The notes under the pieces are model-generated. The model had not been told where the DNA came from, did not search any database, and was given only the letters and a program-made list of their open reading frames with translations. Positions 1 through 9,065 of a stretch of DNA of 61,307 bases are shown piece after piece; position 1 is the stretch's first letter, and each line of letters opens with the position of its first letter. A program made the position numbers and the translations under genes. The DNA is from Oscillospiraceae bacterium. GTDB lineage: Bacteria > Bacillota > Clostridia > Oscillospirales > Oscillospiraceae. The stretch lies in NCBI GenBank assembly GCA_017380435.1, contig JAFODZ010000053.1, forward strand, positions 1 through 61,307, written 5' to 3'.

Positions 1-2
1 AT

Positions 3-1070
3 ACAGGAGATAAGGTTATCGGTATTGTTACTGGTATCGGCACCACCGAAGTCCAGATCGATCTGGGCACTAAGCATGCCGGCTATATTCCGTATGATGA
101 AGTCAGTGCAGATCCTACTGTAAAGCCTGAGGATATTCTGAAGGTCGGCGATGAGATCGAAGTGTTTGTCGTTCGCGTGAACGATCAGGAAGGCACCTGC
201 CAGCTGTCCAAGAAGAAGCTGGACGGCATGAAGATCTGGGACGATCTGGCTGCTTGGTGCGAGGAAAAGACTGTTGTTGATGCAGTCGTTACCGAAGAGA
301 ACAAGGGCGGCCTGGTTGCCACTGTTAAGGGCATCCGTGTATTCGTTCCTGCTTCCCAGTCCGGTGTTGCCAAGGGCGGCGATATGACTGGTATGGTCGG
401 TCAGAATGTTCAGATGAAGATCACTGAGGTTAACCGCGCTCGCCGCCGTGTCATCGGCTCTATCCGCGCTGTTTCCTCCGAGCTGCGTAAGGCTGCTCAG
501 GAAAAGATCTGGAACGAGATCCAGGAAGGCGCTAAGTATCACGGCGTTGTTAAGTCTCTGACTTCCTACGGCGCATTCGTGGATATCGGCGGCGTTGACG
601 GTATGGTTCACGTTTCCGAGCTGAGCTGGAACCGCATTAAGAACCCCGCAGAGGTTGTCAGTGTTGGCGATGAGATCGATGTTTATGTCATCTCCTTCGA
701 CCCCGTTAAGCACAAGATCTCTCTGGGCTACAAGACCGCTGAGATGAACCCCTGGAACAAGTTCATGACCAGCTACAATGTTGGCGATGTTGTGGATGCT
801 AAGATCGTAAAGCTGATGACCTTCGGCGCATTTGCTGAGATCCTGCCCGGTGTTGATGGCCTGATCCACATTTCTCAGATCGCTAACAAGCGCATCGGCA
901 AGCCCGAGGATGTTCTGGCTGAGGGTCAGGAAGTCCAGGTCAAGATCACCGATGTGGATGCAGAAACCAAGCGCATCTCCCTGTCCATCCGCGCTCTGTT
1001 GCAGGAAGAAGAGCCTGCTGAAGAGATCGCTGAAGAGGCTGAGGAAGTCGCAGAAGAAGCTGCCGAGTAA
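3..1070 (+). CDS. rpsA: 30S ribosomal protein S1 (5' end outside the window)
   Basis: Part of the small ribosomal subunit, where S1 binds mRNA. The frame is open from base 3, so the gene starts upstream; 355 residues are visible. Four S1 (OB-fold) units follow one another: about residues 1-70, 85-155, 173-245 and 258-325. The last two carry the classic YGAFVDIGGVDGMVHVSELS and FGAFAEILPGVDGLIHIS patterns. The C-terminus is a Glu/Ala-rich acidic tail. A GTG at 162 could be taken for a start but lies inside the first S1 unit, so it is rejected. In many Clostridia S1 is the C-terminal half of an IspH-S1 fusion; the window cannot show whether that holds here. Family certain, exact N-terminus unknown. 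Confidence 0.93.
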   Translation, partial: TGDKVIGIVTGIGTTEVQIDLGTKHAGYIPYDEVSADPTVKPEDILKVGDEIEVFVVRVNDQEGTCQLSKKKLDGMKIWDDLAAWCEEKTVVDAVVTEENKGGLVATVKGIRVFVPASQSGVAKGGDMTGMVGQNVQMKITEVNRARRRVIGSIRAVSSELRKAAQEKIWNEIQEGAKYHGVVKSLTSYGAFVDIGGVDGMVHVSELSWNRIKNPAEVVSVGDEIDVYVISFDPVKHKISLGYKTAEMNPWNKFMTSYNVGDVVDAKIVKLMTFGAFAEILPGVDGLIHISQIANKRIGKPEDVLAEGQEVQVKITDVDAETKRISLSIRALLQEEEPAEEIAEEAEEVAEEAAE

Positions 1071-1096
1071 GCTCCGGCATATTTATGAAAACCTAC

Positions 1097-1124
1097 ATAC
1101 CGGAGCCACTTCTGGCTCCGGTAT
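1097..1124 (+). terminator. Hairpin after S1
   Basis: A perfect 12-bp stem (1097-1108 with 1113-1124) closes a CTTC loop just after the S1 stop. The following CATTTATA is only weakly T-rich, so it may attenuate transcription or protect the mRNA 3' end rather than terminate fully. Confidence 0.6.
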
Positions 1125-1145
1125 CATTTATACGGAGGGATATTT

Positions 1146-1430
1146 ATGATTAAGCACATTGTACTTTATACCTTAAAAGAAGGTGTGGATAAGGATCAGG
1201 CGGTAGCAATTATCAAAGAATCCTTAGAGCCGCTGGTTGGTGTCATTCCCGGTTTGACCCATATGGAGATCCGCCGCGCTTACCAGGGCGGTATGGATTA
1301 TGCCCTGTATTCGGAGTTTGAGAGCCGGGAGGCACTGGCTGCCTATGCCGGTCATCCTGCCCACCAGGAAGCAAAAACCCATTTTTGGCATTTCCTGGAT
1401 ACCCGGTGCTGCGCCGACTATGAATTTTGA
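1146..1430 (+). CDS. Dabb family stress-responsive alpha/beta-barrel protein
   Basis: A 94-residue protein of the Dabb (stress-responsive dimeric alpha/beta barrel) fold. It starts with the typical MIKHIVLYTLKEG strand, has the central GLTHMEIRR stretch, and ends with a His-rich segment (HPAHQEAKTHFWHF). Family members are small homodimeric barrels; some bind small molecules or act as monooxygenases or cyclases, but most bacterial ones have no known reaction. GGAGG lies 7 bases before the ATG. It precedes the ACT-domain gene by 9 bases and probably shares its transcript. The fold is well supported; the function is unknown. Confidence 0.8.
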   Translation: MIKHIVLYTLKEGVDKDQAVAIIKESLEPLVGVIPGLTHMEIRRAYQGGMDYALYSEFESREALAAYAGHPAHQEAKTHFWHFLDTRCCADYEF

Positions 1431-1439
1431 GGTGGGAAC

Positions 1440-1709
1440 ATGAGAGCCATTGTTACAGTTGTGGGCAAGGACCAGGTGGGCATTATTGCCTCCGTTTGCA
1501 CATGCTTGGCATCCTATCAGATCAATGTACTGGATATCCGTCAGACGGTTATGCAGGGATATTTCACTATGATGATGGTAGCCGATGTTTCCGGCAGCAG
1601 CATTCCCGTGGCGGAGTTAGCTCAGAAGCTGGAGGAACAGGGAAAACAGATGAATCTGTCCATCCGCCTGCAGCGCGAGGATATTTTTGATGCAATGCAT
1701 CGGGTGTGA
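1440..1709 (+). CDS. ACT domain-containing protein (UPF0237 type)
   Basis: 89 residues making up a single ACT domain: [19 protein letters not shown] opens the first strand and the ligand-binding loop (DQVGI). ACT domains bind amino acids or other small ligands and usually regulate a partner. The gene follows the Dabb gene by 9 bases and its stop (TGA 1707-1709) lies inside the Shine-Dalgarno region of the UPF0210 gene, a tight coupling. The same ACT plus UPF0210 pair occurs in streptococci and many other Firmicutes, so the ACT protein probably senses a ligand for its neighbour. No start ambiguity: GAGGTGGG precedes ATG 1440. Confidence 0.88.
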   Translation: MRAIVTVVGKDQVGIIASVCTCLASYQINVLDIRQTVMQGYFTMMMVADVSGSSIPVAELAQKLEEQGKQMNLSIRLQREDIFDAMHRV

Positions 1710-1717
1710 GGATCGCT

Positions 1718-3076
1718 ATGCTGAATGTAAAAGATATTTTAGCAACCCAGGATATGATCGATAAGCGGCATTTGGATATCCGCACGATCACTATGGGTAT
1801 TTCTCTGCTGGATTGTACCGACCCGGATGTGAATCAATGCGCCGCAAAAATCTATGAAAAGATCGTCCGCCGTGCAGAAAACCTGGTGAAAGTCGGTACA
1901 GAGATTGAATGGGAATTTGGCATTCCCATTGTAAATAAGCGTATTTCCGTCACCCCTATTGCCCTGGTGGGCGGTGCTTGCCAGACCGATTCCTATGTAC
2001 CCCTGGCTATCGCCATGGATAAGGCGGCAGAGACTTGTGGCGTAAACTTCATCGGCGGTTTTTCTGCGTTGGTGCAAAAAGGCTCCACCAAGGGTGACGA
2101 GATTCTGATGAATTCCATTCCCGAGGCGCTGCGTCAGACAAAATGTGTCTGCGCCAGCGTCAATGTAGGTTCCACAAAGGCCGGCATCAATATGGACGCG
2201 GTGGCAAAAATGGGTCGCATCATCAAGCAGACCGCAGATGTGACCGCTGACAATGACGGTCTTGGCTGTGCCAAGCTGGTGGTTTTTGCAAATGCGGTGG
2301 AGGACAATCCCTTTATGGCCGGTGCGTTCCACGGCGTTGGTGAACCGGAATGCGTGCTCAATGTGGGCGTTTCCGGCCCCGGTGTTGTGTATCACGCGCT
2401 GCAAAGCGTAAAGGGGCAGCCCTTTGATGTGGTGGCAGAAACGGTGAAAAAGACCGCCTTCCGCATCACCCGTATGGGTCAAATGGTGGGTGTAGAAGCA
2501 TCTAACCGACTGGGCGTACCCTTTGGAATCGTGGATCTGAGCCTGGCTCCCACTCCTGCTGTGGGCGATAGTGTTGCCCGCATTTTGGAGGAAATGGGAC
2601 TGGAGGTCTGCGGCACCCACGGCACCACGGCTGCCTTGGCACTGCTGAACGACGCGGTGAAAAAGGGCGGCGTCATGGCCAGTAACCATGTGGGTGGCTT
2701 GTCCGGTGCGTTTATTCCCGTGTCCGAGGATGAGGGTATGATCGCCGCCGCAGAATGCGGTACGCTGACCCTCTCCAAATTGGAAGCTATGACCTGCGTC
2801 TGCTCTGTGGGCCTGGATATGATCGCCGTACCCGGTGATACTTCTGCCGCAACAATTTCTGCTATCATTGCCGATGAAGCCGCAATCGGTATGGTCAACA
2901 GTAAGACTACCGCAGTTCGTATCATTCCCGCTCCCGGCAAGAATGTAGGCGACCGGGTGGAAATGGGCGGACTGCTGGGCAGCGCGCCTGTTATGCCGGT
3001 GATCGATAAGGCCAGCGATGATTTTATCGCCCGTGGAGGCCGCATCCCCGCCCCGCTGCAAAGTTTGAAAAACTAA
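1718..3076 (+). CDS. UPF0210 / DUF711 family protein
   Basis: 452 residues of the UPF0210 (DUF711) family, related in fold to pyruvate formate-lyase barrels but without a known reaction. Family stretches seen include [12 protein letters not shown] near the N-terminus, the Gly-rich [13 protein letters not shown], and the C-terminal [13 protein letters not shown] ending. A GTG at 1706 extends the frame by four codons, but GAGGA at 1708-1712 is placed 5 bases before ATG 1718, which is taken as the start. It is translationally coupled to the ACT-domain gene just upstream, which it probably partners. No glycyl-radical motif was recognised, so catalysis remains unproven. Confidence 0.85.
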   Translation: MLNVKDILATQDMIDKRHLDIRTITMGISLLDCTDPDVNQCAAKIYEKIVRRAENLVKVGTEIEWEFGIPIVNKRISVTPIALVGGACQTDSYVPLAIAMDKAAETCGVNFIGGFSALVQKGSTKGDEILMNSIPEALRQTKCVCASVNVGSTKAGINMDAVAKMGRIIKQTADVTADNDGLGCAKLVVFANAVEDNPFMAGAFHGVGEPECVLNVGVSGPGVVYHALQSVKGQPFDVVAETVKKTAFRITRMGQMVGVEASNRLGVPFGIVDLSLAPTPAVGDSVARILEEMGLEVCGTHGTTAALALLNDAVKKGGVMASNHVGGLSGAFIPVSEDEGMIAAAECGTLTLSKLEAMTCVCSVGLDMIAVPGDTSAATISAIIADEAAIGMVNSKTTAVRIIPAPGKNVGDRVEMGGLLGSAPVMPVIDKASDDFIARGGRIPAPLQSLKN

Positions 3077-3093
3077 AAATGGAGGTACTTGGG

Positions 3094-3561
3094 ATGAAAA
3101 GGACTGTGCAAATTCTTGCGATCGTGTCCGCAGCAATTATGGCGGTGACGCTGTCGGGTATGCTGCTTGTGGTACTGTTTCAAAATTCATTTGTAAAGAT
3201 TTATGGACTTCCGGAAGAGGCTATAGGCTATTTTGTTATTCCTTTCCCCCAGATTTTCCGCCTGCTGTTTATGCTGGTGGCGACGATCTTACTGTGCATT
3301 ACCATCCATCAATCAAAATGCGGCATCGTTTTCGAAATTGTTTTCGTAGCGGCTGTGCTCTTGGCATTGCCTGCCTTCAATTTGATACTGCAATTTATAG
3401 AACCGATTATGACCAATTCCATGGGAACGGCGATGATTGCAAAGAATTCCTATGTGAATATGCTTTGTAACCATGTGAGTCTTTTTTATCCGTTGGCGCA
3501 GGGAATGTCCTTGCTTGCCTGCGGTATGAGTATTGGCCGCAAATGCACAAAAAAATTCTAA
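3094..3561 (+). CDS. Small integral membrane protein, unknown
   Basis: 155 residues with four hydrophobic segments: about 5-30, 50-70, 75-100 and a weaker one near 130-148. This suggests a four-helix inner-membrane protein. It has an internal Lys/Cys-containing loop and a basic C-terminus (GRKCTKKF). ATG 3079 sits inside the Shine-Dalgarno; GGAGG at 3081-3085 places ATG 3094 as the start. It follows the UPF0210 gene by 17 bases and may be co-transcribed. I do not recognise the family and assign no function. Confidence 0.6.
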   Translation: MKRTVQILAIVSAAIMAVTLSGMLLVVLFQNSFVKIYGLPEEAIGYFVIPFPQIFRLLFMLVATILLCITIHQSKCGIVFEIVFVAAVLLALPAFNLILQFIEPIMTNSMGTAMIAKNSYVNMLCNHVSLFYPLAQGMSLLACGMSIGRKCTKKF

Positions 3562-3573
3562 TATGCTGAAAAA

Positions 3574-3600
3574 ACCCCTTGGCGATCATCGCCAAGGGGT
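3574..3600. terminator. Bidirectional terminator between convergent genes
   Basis: A perfect 12-bp stem (3574-3585 with 3589-3600) and a 3-base loop. On the minus strand the stem is followed by TTTTTT, so it should stop the U32 peptidase operon. On the plus strand it closes the membrane-protein gene with a weaker tail. Confidence 0.85.
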
Positions 3601-3645
3601 ATCATTATAGCAATAGTAGGGATCGGCGTCTTTGACGGTCCAATG

Positions 3646-4863
3646 TTATTTTGCCGAAAGATCAACGGCTTTTCGTAAGATGGAAAATGCCGGAACAGCC
3701 TGGGGAAGCTGAATGTAGAAGGGCATTTCCGGCTTTCGGGGTTCGTCTAAGGGATTTTGGTCCAGATCCTTCATCTGCGGTACAGTAAATTCAAAGGGCC
3801 GCATATCCGGGCCAACAGCCTCCAGAATATCTCCAGCGGCAAACTTGTTCCGCAAGGAACAGAGGGCAAGACCGTTTTCGTCGCAGGACTCCACAATCGC
3901 AGCCACCTGGTATTCCCGGATATAGCGGGAATTTTCGGTATATTGACCGGGGTGACCGAAGTAAAAGCCGGTGGAATAAATACGGTGAGAAACCTTATCC
4001 ACTTCGTCCCGCCATACGGGGTCAACTGGCTCTCCTTGCGCCAAGGCGTCAATGGCGTGGCGGTAGGCTCCGGTGACAATGGCGGCGTAATAGGCGGATT
4101 TTGCCCGGCCTTCGATCTTAATGCAGTCGATGCCTGCATCCGTCAGCGCCTGCAAATGGTCGATGGTGCACATATCCCGGGAATTGAGGATGTAAGTACC
4201 TTTTTCGTCCTCGAAAACAGGGAAATATTCGCCGGGGCGCTTTTCCTCCATCAATGTGTACTGATAGCGGCAAGGCTGGGCGCAGGCACCCCGATTGGAA
4301 TCCCGACCGGTCATATAGTTGCTGAGCAGGCATCTGCCGGAATAGCTGACGCACATAGCACCGTGACCAAAGGTTTCGATTTCCAGCTCTTTAGGGGTTT
4401 TTTGCCGTATTTCTGCAATCTCTTCCAGATTCAGTTCCCGTGCCAACACAACACGCTGCGCGCCCAGCTCGTACCAGGCTCTGGCACATTCATAGTTGGC
4501 GATGGACTGCTGGGTGGAGATGTGCCGCTGACAGTGGGGAGCGTACTTGCCCGCCAAGGTAAAAGCACCCAAATCCGCAACAATCAAAGCATCCACGCCG
4601 GCAGAATCCAATTGTTCTAAATAGGCCGGCAGACTGCAAATTTCGTTGTTCCGGGGCATGGTGTTAACCGTCACATGGACCTTTACCCCCCGGCTGTGGG
4701 CAAATTCCACAGCCTTGGGCAGCTCCTCCGGGGTGAAATTCCCCGCAAAGGAGCGCATACCAAAGTCTGTGCCTGCCAAATAGACTGCATCTGCGCCGTA
4801 GAGAACGGACATTTTTAGCCGTTCCATATCGCCGGCAGGACTTAAAAGTTCAATTTTTTTCAT
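3646..4863 (-). CDS. U32 family peptidase (tRNA/rRNA hydroxylation type)
   Basis: 405 residues. The N-terminal ELLSPAGDMERLK and GADAVYLAG strands and the Cys-rich core (ETFGHGAMCVSYSGRCLLS, then RGACAQPCRYQY) are the U32 signature. Although named peptidases, characterised members (E. coli TrhP and RlhA, B. subtilis TrhP1/2) use an Fe-S cluster held by such cysteines and act in prephenate-dependent 5-hydroxylation of tRNA uridine 34 or rRNA cytidine. It lies directly after mltG, as U32 genes do in B. subtilis, which favours the tRNA role; that is inference. The length fits the longer TrhP2-like type. The start ATG overlaps nothing and sits one base from the mltG stop. Confidence 0.88.
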   Translation of the reverse strand: MKKIELLSPAGDMERLKMSVLYGADAVYLAGTDFGMRSFAGNFTPEELPKAVEFAHSRGVKVHVTVNTMPRNNEICSLPAYLEQLDSAGVDALIVADLGAFTLAGKYAPHCQRHISTQQSIANYECARAWYELGAQRVVLARELNLEEIAEIRQKTPKELEIETFGHGAMCVSYSGRCLLSNYMTGRDSNRGACAQPCRYQYTLMEEKRPGEYFPVFEDEKGTYILNSRDMCTIDHLQALTDAGIDCIKIEGRAKSAYYAAIVTGAYRHAIDALAQGEPVDPVWRDEVDKVSHRIYSTGFYFGHPGQYTENSRYIREYQVAAIVESCDENGLALCSLRNKFAAGDILEAVGPDMRPFEFTVPQMKDLDQNPLDEPRKPEMPFYIQLPQAVPAFSILRKAVDLSAK

Positions 4864-4864
4864 A

Positions 4865-6490
4865 TCAATCCAAAGAATTTACATAGGCTACATTCTTCTC
4901 ATGTTCTTCCAGGGTAGATGCGAAGATGTGGGAATCGGTTTCGGGGTTGAGAACATAGTAGAAATAGTTGGTGTTTTCCGGGGACAGAGCTGCGTCAATG
5001 GAGTTTCGTCCGGGGTTGGCGATGGCTCCGGGAGGCAGGCCTCTGTACAGATAGGTGTTGTAGGGGTGATCCAGCTTCATATCGTTGCTGGTCAGCGGCT
5101 TGGTCAGACCGGTTTCGGGGTCAATGTTGCCGTTCAGAGCATAAATGATGGTGGCGTCGATGTTCAGATAGGGGAAGCTGGAACTGTTACGCAGACGGTT
5201 GTAGATAACCGAGGAAACGGTATAGCCTTCATCTACATCGGCAGTTTCCTTTTCAATCAGAGATGCGATGATGACAACTTCCCGGATGGAAAGATCCAGG
5301 CCGGTGTTTGTTTTGATGGCATCGAGTTTGTTGTGCATCAGATCGGTGAACCGGTAGTCAAAGCCATCCAAGAACTTCTTCACAACATTAGCCGGGTCGT
5401 CATTTTCGTAGAACCGGTAGGTATCCGGGAACAGGAAACCCTCCAGCCAGTATTTATCAGCGGCGGGAGAACCCTCCAGGAACCAGTAGCCGGACAGAGC
5501 ATATTCGCCGTCCAAGCCGTCTTCGCCGATCTGTACCATATAAGCCTCCATATCGGCCACGGAGCAAATGTTATTCTGCTCCAAAAGGGTAAAGATCTGT
5601 GCGCAGGTAGAGCCTTCGGGGATCATCAGCTCCACTTCTTTCCGGGAGGAATAGAGGCTGCGCAGATTGTTGGTGATGGCGTTGTAGTCAAAGAGAGTAT
5701 TCAGGGTGTAAACACCGGGTTCAATGCGCTCGGCCTTGCTGGTGAGGGTGGATGCGAAGAATTTGAAAAGTATGGGATATTCGATCATATCCGCATCCTT
5801 CAGCTTCTGGGCAATGGCATCGATATCCACATCCACAGTGCCATCGGGCAGCTTGCGGACTTCTTCTTCGGTAATCTCGATGATGACCTGCTGATCCGGC
5901 TTGCCAAAGGCAAACAGATCGGAAAGACAGAGCCATCCGGTTCTGCCTAAAGTCAGACCGACCATCAAGATGACAGCCATCCAAATCATAGCGGAGAGGA
6001 AATGGGGGATGCCGAAAAGACCGGAGCCTTTTTTGGGCAGGGGACGCACTTTGCGTACCTTGATGGGCGCATCTTCATTTTCCACCGGGACTTCTTCGGC
6101 GGGGGCAGCTTCCTGTTGGGGGATCACCTGGGTGTCCTCGACGGCGGGGAAATACTGGGTAACTTCCTTGGAGATGCTCTCTTCCACCGATTCTTCGGAA
6201 AGGGGTTCCAGATCTGCATCTTCCGGAATTTCGGTAAATTCCTCATAAGGCTCCTGGGGAATCTCTTCTTCTGCCTGGGGAGGATTTTGCAGATCATCCA
6301 GATCGGGTACACTGTCCCAATCCTCCGATAAAATCTTCTCCAGCTCCAAATCGTCGGGATGGGTCAGACCGGCAGCCTGCACCGCCAATTCATCGGGGCC
6401 AAGCTCCTTCATTTGCGGTTCCAAACCAAGGATATCATCCAACCAATTTTCGTTTTCCTGGGGCGTAACGCCCTGTTGTTCTTTGTCCAT
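4865..6490 (-). CDS. mltG: Endolytic murein transglycosylase MltG
   Basis: 541 residues. A long acidic cytoplasmic region (about 1-165, rich in Glu/Pro) leads into one membrane helix (about 170-190), a LysM-like region and the YceG catalytic domain. The active-site stretch IEKETADVDEGY contains the catalytic Glu, followed by VIYNRL, both typical. MltG cuts nascent glycan strands and sets their length while bound to the membrane. It follows the DJ-1 gene by 11 bases with GGAGG before the ATG. The acidic N-terminal extension is longer than in E. coli MltG and resembles the long cytoplasmic tails seen in some Gram-positives. Confidence 0.93.
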   Translation of the reverse strand: MDKEQQGVTPQENENWLDDILGLEPQMKELGPDELAVQAAGLTHPDDLELEKILSEDWDSVPDLDDLQNPPQAEEEIPQEPYEEFTEIPEDADLEPLSEESVEESISKEVTQYFPAVEDTQVIPQQEAAPAEEVPVENEDAPIKVRKVRPLPKKGSGLFGIPHFLSAMIWMAVILMVGLTLGRTGWLCLSDLFAFGKPDQQVIIEITEEEVRKLPDGTVDVDIDAIAQKLKDADMIEYPILFKFFASTLTSKAERIEPGVYTLNTLFDYNAITNNLRSLYSSRKEVELMIPEGSTCAQIFTLLEQNNICSVADMEAYMVQIGEDGLDGEYALSGYWFLEGSPAADKYWLEGFLFPDTYRFYENDDPANVVKKFLDGFDYRFTDLMHNKLDAIKTNTGLDLSIREVVIIASLIEKETADVDEGYTVSSVIYNRLRNSSSFPYLNIDATIIYALNGNIDPETGLTKPLTSNDMKLDHPYNTYLYRGLPPGAIANPGRNSIDAALSPENTNYFYYVLNPETDSHIFASTLEEHEKNVAYVNSLD

Positions 6491-6501
6491 ATTCGTACCT
6501 C

Positions 6502-7041
6502 CTAACGGATTACGATTTGTTTTTCAATCTTTCCGGCGATTTCTTCGCCCTTCAGAGCAGCAATCAATTGCAGGCCAAAGGCCACAGCACAGCCGGCAGA
6601 GGTACCGGTGATGACCTTGCCATCCTGGACAGCTGCATCGGCGATCATATTGGCGCTGCCCATCTGGTCTTCACAGCCGGGGTAGCAGGTGGCGTTTTTG
6701 CCGTCGGTGATACCAAGCTGTGCCAAAATGGTAGGCCCGGCGCAGATGGCAGCACAGAATTTACCGTTTTCATAGGCAAAACGAACAGCGTCCATAGCCT
6801 CGGGGCAGCTGCGGATGGAGGCAACACCGCCCAGACCGCCGGGCAGTACGATCATTTCCATACTGGTCAGATCCATCTGGTCAGCAGTAATATCCGCCTC
6901 GATACCAATATTATGCGAGCCGTAAACAGTTTTTCCGTTCAGACCTACAGTCAGAACATCGATACCGGCCCGGCGCATAAGATCCAGAGGGGCAATAGCT
7001 TCTGTCTCTTCAAAGCCGGTGCCAAGCAGCATATATACCAT
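6502..7041 (-). CDS. DJ-1/PfpI family protein
   Basis: 179 residues of the DJ-1/PfpI fold. It begins MVYMLLGTGFEETEA, where the second Glu of FEETEA is the conserved partner of the nucleophile, and carries the elbow Cys in AAICAGP and the TSAGCA segment. Members act as glyoxalases, deglycase-like enzymes or redox chaperones. An upstream ATG at 7059 is possible, but GGAGGA sits 6 bases before ATG 7041, which also overlaps the tmk stop by one base (TAATG). Catalytic Cys and Glu are present, so an active enzyme is likely; the substrate is unknown. Confidence 0.88.
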   Translation of the reverse strand: MVYMLLGTGFEETEAIAPLDLMRRAGIDVLTVGLNGKTVYGSHNIGIEADITADQMDLTSMEMIVLPGGLGGVASIRSCPEAMDAVRFAYENGKFCAAICAGPTILAQLGITDGKNATCYPGCEDQMGSANMIADAAVQDGKVITGTSAGCAVAFGLQLIAALKGEEIAGKIEKQIVIR

Positions 7042-7712
7042 TATGATTCCTCCATACATTCCCGGACGAGCTGATAAAGCTCCTGGTGAATATCGTCAAT
7101 CGAGCGCATCTGATTATCGCGCACACATTGTACCACCTTCCAGCCGTAGAAATTAGCGGCGGCTCTGCCGGTGTCCCGGCAGGTGGCTAAGTATTGCAGA
7201 TCTTTTTCGTGAATGTCTGCCTTTGTGCCGGTAGCGGATTCCCGGGAGCGCATCATCCGTTCCGTGAAATCCGTGGGGACATCCAGATAGATAATCAGAT
7301 CAGGGCGGGGAAGCCCCAGCTTTTGGTATTCAAAGTCGTAAAGCCAGCTCCAAAATGCCTGCCGGTTTTCCTCCGGCTCTTTGGAGGCTTGATGAACGGC
7401 GTTGGAGGTGGTGTAGCGATCCGAGAGGATCATTCCGCCATTCTCATACCAGTTGCCCCAGTCCATTTTATAGGATGCGTACCGATCCACGGCGTAGAAA
7501 GAACTGGCGGCATAGGCGTTGACATCGGTGGGGTTGCTGCCGAAATCGCCCCCCAGGTACATCCGGATCAGAGCAGAGCTTTCTTCGGAATAGCGGGGGA
7601 AGACCAGGTGCTTAAATTGTACACCTTCTGCTTCAAGCCGCTCGGAAAGCATTTTGAATTGTGTCGATTTTCCGGATCCGTCCGTGCCTTCAATGACTAT
7701 TAGTTTACCCAT
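7041..7712 (-). CDS. tmk: Thymidylate kinase (dTMP kinase)
   Basis: 223 residues. The P-loop IEGTDGSGKST follows the first strand, the DR(Y/X) motif appears as SDRYTTSN, and YLDVPTDF supports the kinase fold. It phosphorylates dTMP to dTDP for DNA synthesis in the cytoplasm. The first possible start at 7736 lacks a ribosome binding site; GGGGAG lies upstream of ATG 7712 (protein MGKLIVIEG). It is first in a four-gene minus-strand operon with the DJ-1 gene, mltG and the U32 gene. Because the LID region is unlike E. coli Tmk, a broader deoxynucleoside kinase role cannot be excluded. Confidence 0.85.
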   Translation of the reverse strand: MGKLIVIEGTDGSGKSTQFKMLSERLEAEGVQFKHLVFPRYSEESSALIRMYLGGDFGSNPTDVNAYAASSFYAVDRYASYKMDWGNWYENGGMILSDRYTTSNAVHQASKEPEENRQAFWSWLYDFEYQKLGLPRPDLIIYLDVPTDFTERMMRSRESATGTKADIHEKDLQYLATCRDTGRAAANFYGWKVVQCVRDNQMRSIDDIHQELYQLVRECMEES

Positions 7713-7751
7713 TTTTTGCAACTCCCCTCGGAACATAACATATCAAAGTAA

Positions 7752-7780
7752 ACTATATCATATTTTTTCTGATTTGTCCA
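7752..7780 (-). promoter_or_regulatory. Sigma-A promoter for tmk operon
   Basis: On the minus strand, TGGACA (7775-7780) and TATAGT (7752-7757) are separated by 17 bp, about 40 bases before the tmk start. Confidence 0.6.
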
Positions 7781-7816
7781 CTATTGTCATAAAGTATAAA
7801 AGGGTGTTTTTATAAG

Positions 7817-7845
7817 TTGCATATTTGGAAAAAAGCTGATAGAAT
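7817..7845 (+). promoter_or_regulatory. Sigma-A promoter for DEAD-box helicase
   Basis: TTGCAT (7817-7822) and TAGAAT (7840-7845) are 17 bp apart, 32 bases upstream of the helicase ATG. It is divergent from the tmk promoter. Confidence 0.65.
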
Positions 7846-7877
7846 GAGAGGGAATATGACAATAAAGGATCAAATGT

Positions 7878-9065
7878 ATGGAACAGAACAATTTATCATT
7901 TCAAGAGATGGGACTGTCGGAGGCTATGCTGAAGGCCTTGGAAAAGAAAGGCTACGGCTATCCCACAACCATTCAGCAGCTTGCAATTCCTTCCTTTATG
8001 CAGTGGAAGGATGTGATCGCAAAAGCACCTACGGGAACGGGCAAGACTTTTGCCTTCGGTATTCCCATGATCGAGCATGTGGATCCCCAATGCCCGGATG
8101 TGCAGGGATTGATTTTAGCACCTACCCGGGAACTGGCAATTCAGATCGGGGATGAGCTGCGGGGCCTGCTTACATATTACCAGGGGATTCGGGTGGCGGT
8201 TTTGTACGGCGGTGCCGGCATTGTGGGCCAGGCAAAACAGCTGGAAAAGAAACCGCAAATCGTTGTTGCAACGCCCGGACGGCTGATGGATCATTACAAC
8301 CGAAAAAATATCCGGCTGGATAAGATTCAAACGGTAGTGCTGGACGAAGCAGACCGGATGCTGGATATGGGATTTTTTAAGGATGTTACCAAAATTATCG
8401 AAAAGGTGAAAAACCGTAAGAACTTAGGTCTGTTTTCCGCTACCATTTCTCAGGAGGTTATGACGGTATCCTGGATGTACCAGCGGGATGAGGTGGAGAT
8501 CACAGTAGAACCCCGGCAGGAGGACCGGCCGGATATTGACCAGTTTTCTATTACGGTAACGCCTTTGGAAAAAGCGGAAACCACCTTGCGTCTGATCCGC
8601 AGCCAAGGCTACGAGCGGGTTATGATCTTTTGCAATACCAAGCATATGTGCCAGCGGCTGTGCGACGATTTTCAGCGGGCCGGTGCAGATTGCGACTGTA
8701 TTCACGGTGATATCCGGCAGAGTCAGCGGGAGCGCACCATGCAAAAATACCGGGATGGCAAGTTGGCCATTCTCATTGCTACGGATGTGGCCTCCCGGGG
8801 CATTGATGTGGATGATGTGGATTGCGTCGTGAATTTTGATATCCCCGAGGAGAACGAATACTATGTCCACCGCATTGGCAGAACCGGCAGAGCCAAACGC
8901 AAGGGCGTTGCCTGGTCTATCATCGGCAACTTCCCGGAGAAGGCAAAGCTGGATGAAATTGCCAAATTCTCCAATTATTCCATTGTCCCTATGGCGTGGG
9001 ATGCCGACGGTAATTTGACCCGGGAAGAGGTCAAAGCGCCTGTGGTGAAAAAGAGGTTCCGGTGA
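7878..9065 (+). CDS. DEAD-box ATP-dependent RNA helicase
   Basis: 395 residues with every DEAD-box motif: Q motif (TTIQQLAIP), Walker A (APTGTGKT), APTRELAIQ, TPGR, DEAD at motif II, SAT at III, ATDVASRGID at V and HRIGRTGR at VI. These enzymes unwind short RNA duplexes in ribosome assembly, mRNA decay or cold response. It lacks a long basic or RNA-binding C-terminal extension; only about 30 residues follow the helicase core, ending in KKRFR. So it is a minimal core helicase rather than a full CshA or DbpA. AAAGGA precedes ATG 7878. Its TGA overlaps the GTG start of the next gene, which implies co-translation with a DprA-like protein. Confidence 0.93.
   Translation: MEQNNLSFQEMGLSEAMLKALEKKGYGYPTTIQQLAIPSFMQWKDVIAKAPTGTGKTFAFGIPMIEHVDPQCPDVQGLILAPTRELAIQIGDELRGLLTYYQGIRVAVLYGGAGIVGQAKQLEKKPQIVVATPGRLMDHYNRKNIRLDKIQTVVLDEADRMLDMGFFKDVTKIIEKVKNRKNLGLFSATISQEVMTVSWMYQRDEVEITVEPRQEDRPDIDQFSITVTPLEKAETTLRLIRSQGYERVMIFCNTKHMCQRLCDDFQRAGADCDCIHGDIRQSQRERTMQKYRDGKLAILIATDVASRGIDVDDVDCVVNFDIPEENEYYVHRIGRTGRAKRKGVAWSIIGNFPEKAKLDEIAKFSNYSIVPMAWDADGNLTREEVKAPVVKKRFR

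Noticed and set aside
1739..3136. 465-residue frame on the minus strand across UPF0210
   Set aside because: Shadow of the real plus-strand gene; no ribosome binding site, His/Gly-rich low-complexity product.
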